NCBI RefSeq assembly: GCF_017603965.1
Contig: NZ_CP071955.1
Coordinates: 2,480,001 to 2,544,000, forward strand
Length of the DNA: 64,000 nt
Direction: 5' to 3'
DNA from: Xanthomonas fragariae
GTDB taxonomy: Bacteria > Pseudomonadota > Gammaproteobacteria > Xanthomonadales > Xanthomonadaceae
A program made the position numbers and the translations under genes. A model generated the notes under the pieces. The model saw only the letters and a list, made by a program, of their open reading frames with translations, had not been told where the DNA came from and did no database searches. Below, in pieces: positions 62,890-64,000 of the stretch. Position 1 is the first letter of the stretch. Every line of letters starts with the position of its first letter.

Positions 62890-63290
62890 TGTCGTACGCG
62901 ATGGGGCCTTCCCTGCAAGCCCTGCAAGGCTTCATCGCGCGCAAGCGCGCTCCTTACGATCGGACCGACTTTCAGGCCGTACACCCGTGGCTGCGCAGCC
63001 ATGCCCGGCCGGACAGCTGGATCGTGATGGAAGCCACTGGCGTCCATCACCAAGCACTTGCCGAGTTCCTGCACGCTCACCGCTACCGGGTATGCGTGCT
63101 CAAACAGCGTCTGCACGAACGCGGCAACCATCGCACATGGCAAGCAGATCGTCTGCGCCGCCATGTGCAAGCTGCTGCAGCTAGCCGATGGCGTGCTCAA
63201 ACGACACTGCGCTTGACCCGCAAAGAGCGCTTGTCTGCCGATGAGGCGAGACGGTATCCAGGCATCTACACAAAGCACGGCGCTATGCGT
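62890..63290 (+). pseudogene. IS110-family transposase relic
   Basis: HPWLRSHARPDSWIVMEATG then VHHQALAEFLHAHRYRVCVL matches the N-terminal DEDD domain of IS110-type transposases (MEATGVYHE-LAEFLH). The rest is disordered and no start or end is visible. It lies where msrQ would be expected. Confidence 0.68.
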
Positions 63291-63296
63291 CCGGGC

Positions 63297-64000
63297 TTAA
63301 GCAATTGGCCCGCGTGCGCCAGTCGAACCACGCACCACGCAACGTCCGGTCATCACCAGGCGGCGGACCGGCAACTGCGGTGATTTGAGGCGTTCGAGCA
63401 AAAGCGACATCGCCGCGCGGCCCATATCTTCCACCGGTTGCTCCACCACGGTGATGCCCGGTTCGACCAGGTCGGTCCAGCGTTCGTTGTCGAACCCGGC
63501 TAGGGCCAGATCCTGCGGCAGGCGCAGGCAGGCGGTACGTGCGGCCTTGAGCGCGCCCATCAGCAGCAGGCTGTTACTGGCGACGATGGCTTCGGGCCGG
63601 TCATTGCCCACTAGCCAGTGCTCGAGTTCAGCGATGGCCGCTTCGGCGGTGGGTGCCACCTCGCGATAATCAGGAACCAGCCCCTGCGCGGTCATTGCGG
63701 CCAAGTAACCGTCGCGACGCTCGGCAGCGGTGGTGCTGGTGCTGCCGAACAAGCCGCTGATCCGCCGATAGCCCTGCGCCTGCAAGTGAGCGACCAATTC
63801 GCCCATGGCGGCTGCATTGTCGAGCACCACACTGTCGTAGCGGCTGCCAGGGCCGGCGCGATCCACCAGCACAGTCGGGTAGTTCAGGGCCAGCTCGCGC
63901 ATACGCCCAACGGTGACCCGGGTCGGTGCGAAGATCAGCCCGGTGATACGTTCTTCCTGCATCAGCTCCAGATACAGCGCCTCGCGCTCGGGATCTTCGT
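63297..64000 (-). CDS. LacI-family regulator, 5' part outside window
   Basis: 234 codons of the sugar-binding domain are visible and the frame runs off the right edge (DEDPEREALYLELMQEERIT). Periplasmic-binding-protein-like signatures: VVLDNAAAMGELVAHLQAQG, AGFDNERWTDLVEPGITVVE and the C-terminal MTGRCVVRGST. The DNA-binding domain is outside the window. The target genes are unknown. Confidence 0.85.
   Translation of the reverse strand, partial: EDPEREALYLELMQEERITGLIFAPTRVTVGRMRELALNYPTVLVDRAGPGSRYDSVVLDNAAAMGELVAHLQAQGYRRISGLFGSTSTTAAERRDGYLAAMTAQGLVPDYREVAPTAEAAIAELEHWLVGNDRPEAIVASNSLLLMGALKAARTACLRLPQDLALAGFDNERWTDLVEPGITVVEQPVEDMGRAAMSLLLERLKSPQLPVRRLVMTGRCVVRGSTGARGPIA

Overview
The window looks like a chromosome segment of a plant-associated Xanthomonas (or a very close relative). 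The evidence is high GC, the core genes present (ftsY, mutY, yggX, serS, aroA, pheA, serC, msrP, tRNA-Ser), a SKWP-repeat type III effector of the XopAD/RipS kind, TonB receptor and TonB-like genes, secreted glycosidases, and many insertion sequences and broken genes. The species cannot be fixed from this alone.

Layout. 1-2.3 kb: a glycosidase running off the left edge, a TonB-receptor stump, and a 215-bp MITE-like element. 2.3-3.8 kb: nested transposase relics hit by an 866-bp IS5/IS427-type element. 4.0-9.7 kb: a ~1,890-aa SKWP-repeat effector with a PIP-box match and a C-terminal RelA/SpoT-like domain. 9.9-12.3 kb: a Tat-exported glycosidase. 12.5-13.7 kb: a 142-bp MITE whose ends match the 866-bp IS, then an IS30-family element. 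13.9-20.1 kb: an S53 (kumamolisin-like) protease gene split in two by about 5 kb of foreign DNA carrying a partition-like relic, a NYN nuclease, an OLD-like ATPase/TOPRIM protein and a second, inverted copy of the 866-bp IS.

20.8-37.8 kb: a long, tightly packed minus-strand operon for hydroxyproline and hydroxyproline-peptide use. It holds 4-hydroxyproline epimerase, a D-hydroxyproline dehydrogenase set (three subunits), a pyrroline-hydroxycarboxylate deaminase-like protein, alpha-ketoglutarate semialdehyde dehydrogenase, Xaa-Pro peptidase, two DUF885 peptidases, an amino-acid permease, an S9 dipeptidyl-peptidase and a GH35-like beta-galactosidase. A divergent PAS-AraC regulator sits at the head. 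The last two genes are broken, one by an 8-bp duplication and one by a stop codon. I infer that the locus serves breakdown of plant hydroxyproline-rich glycoproteins.

38.9-42.1 kb: ftsY, mutY, yggX. 42.1-52.8 kb: an accessory island ending at tRNA-Ser(TGA), with its tyrosine integrase next to the tRNA. It carries an IS5 element, a 5'-truncated PD-(D/E)xK-like gene, an XRE / HEPN-like / cytoplasmic trypsin-like operon (the best candidate for an undescribed defence module), a small envelope-protein trio, and a RelE-type toxin-antitoxin pair whose toxin is split by an IS3 element. 53.1-62.9 kb: LysR regulator, azoR relic, serS, two TonB-domain proteins, the serC-pheA-aroA cluster, and msrP without an msrQ partner. 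62.9-64 kb: an IS110 relic and a LacI-type regulator running off the right edge.

All functions are inferred from sequence reading alone; no database search was possible.
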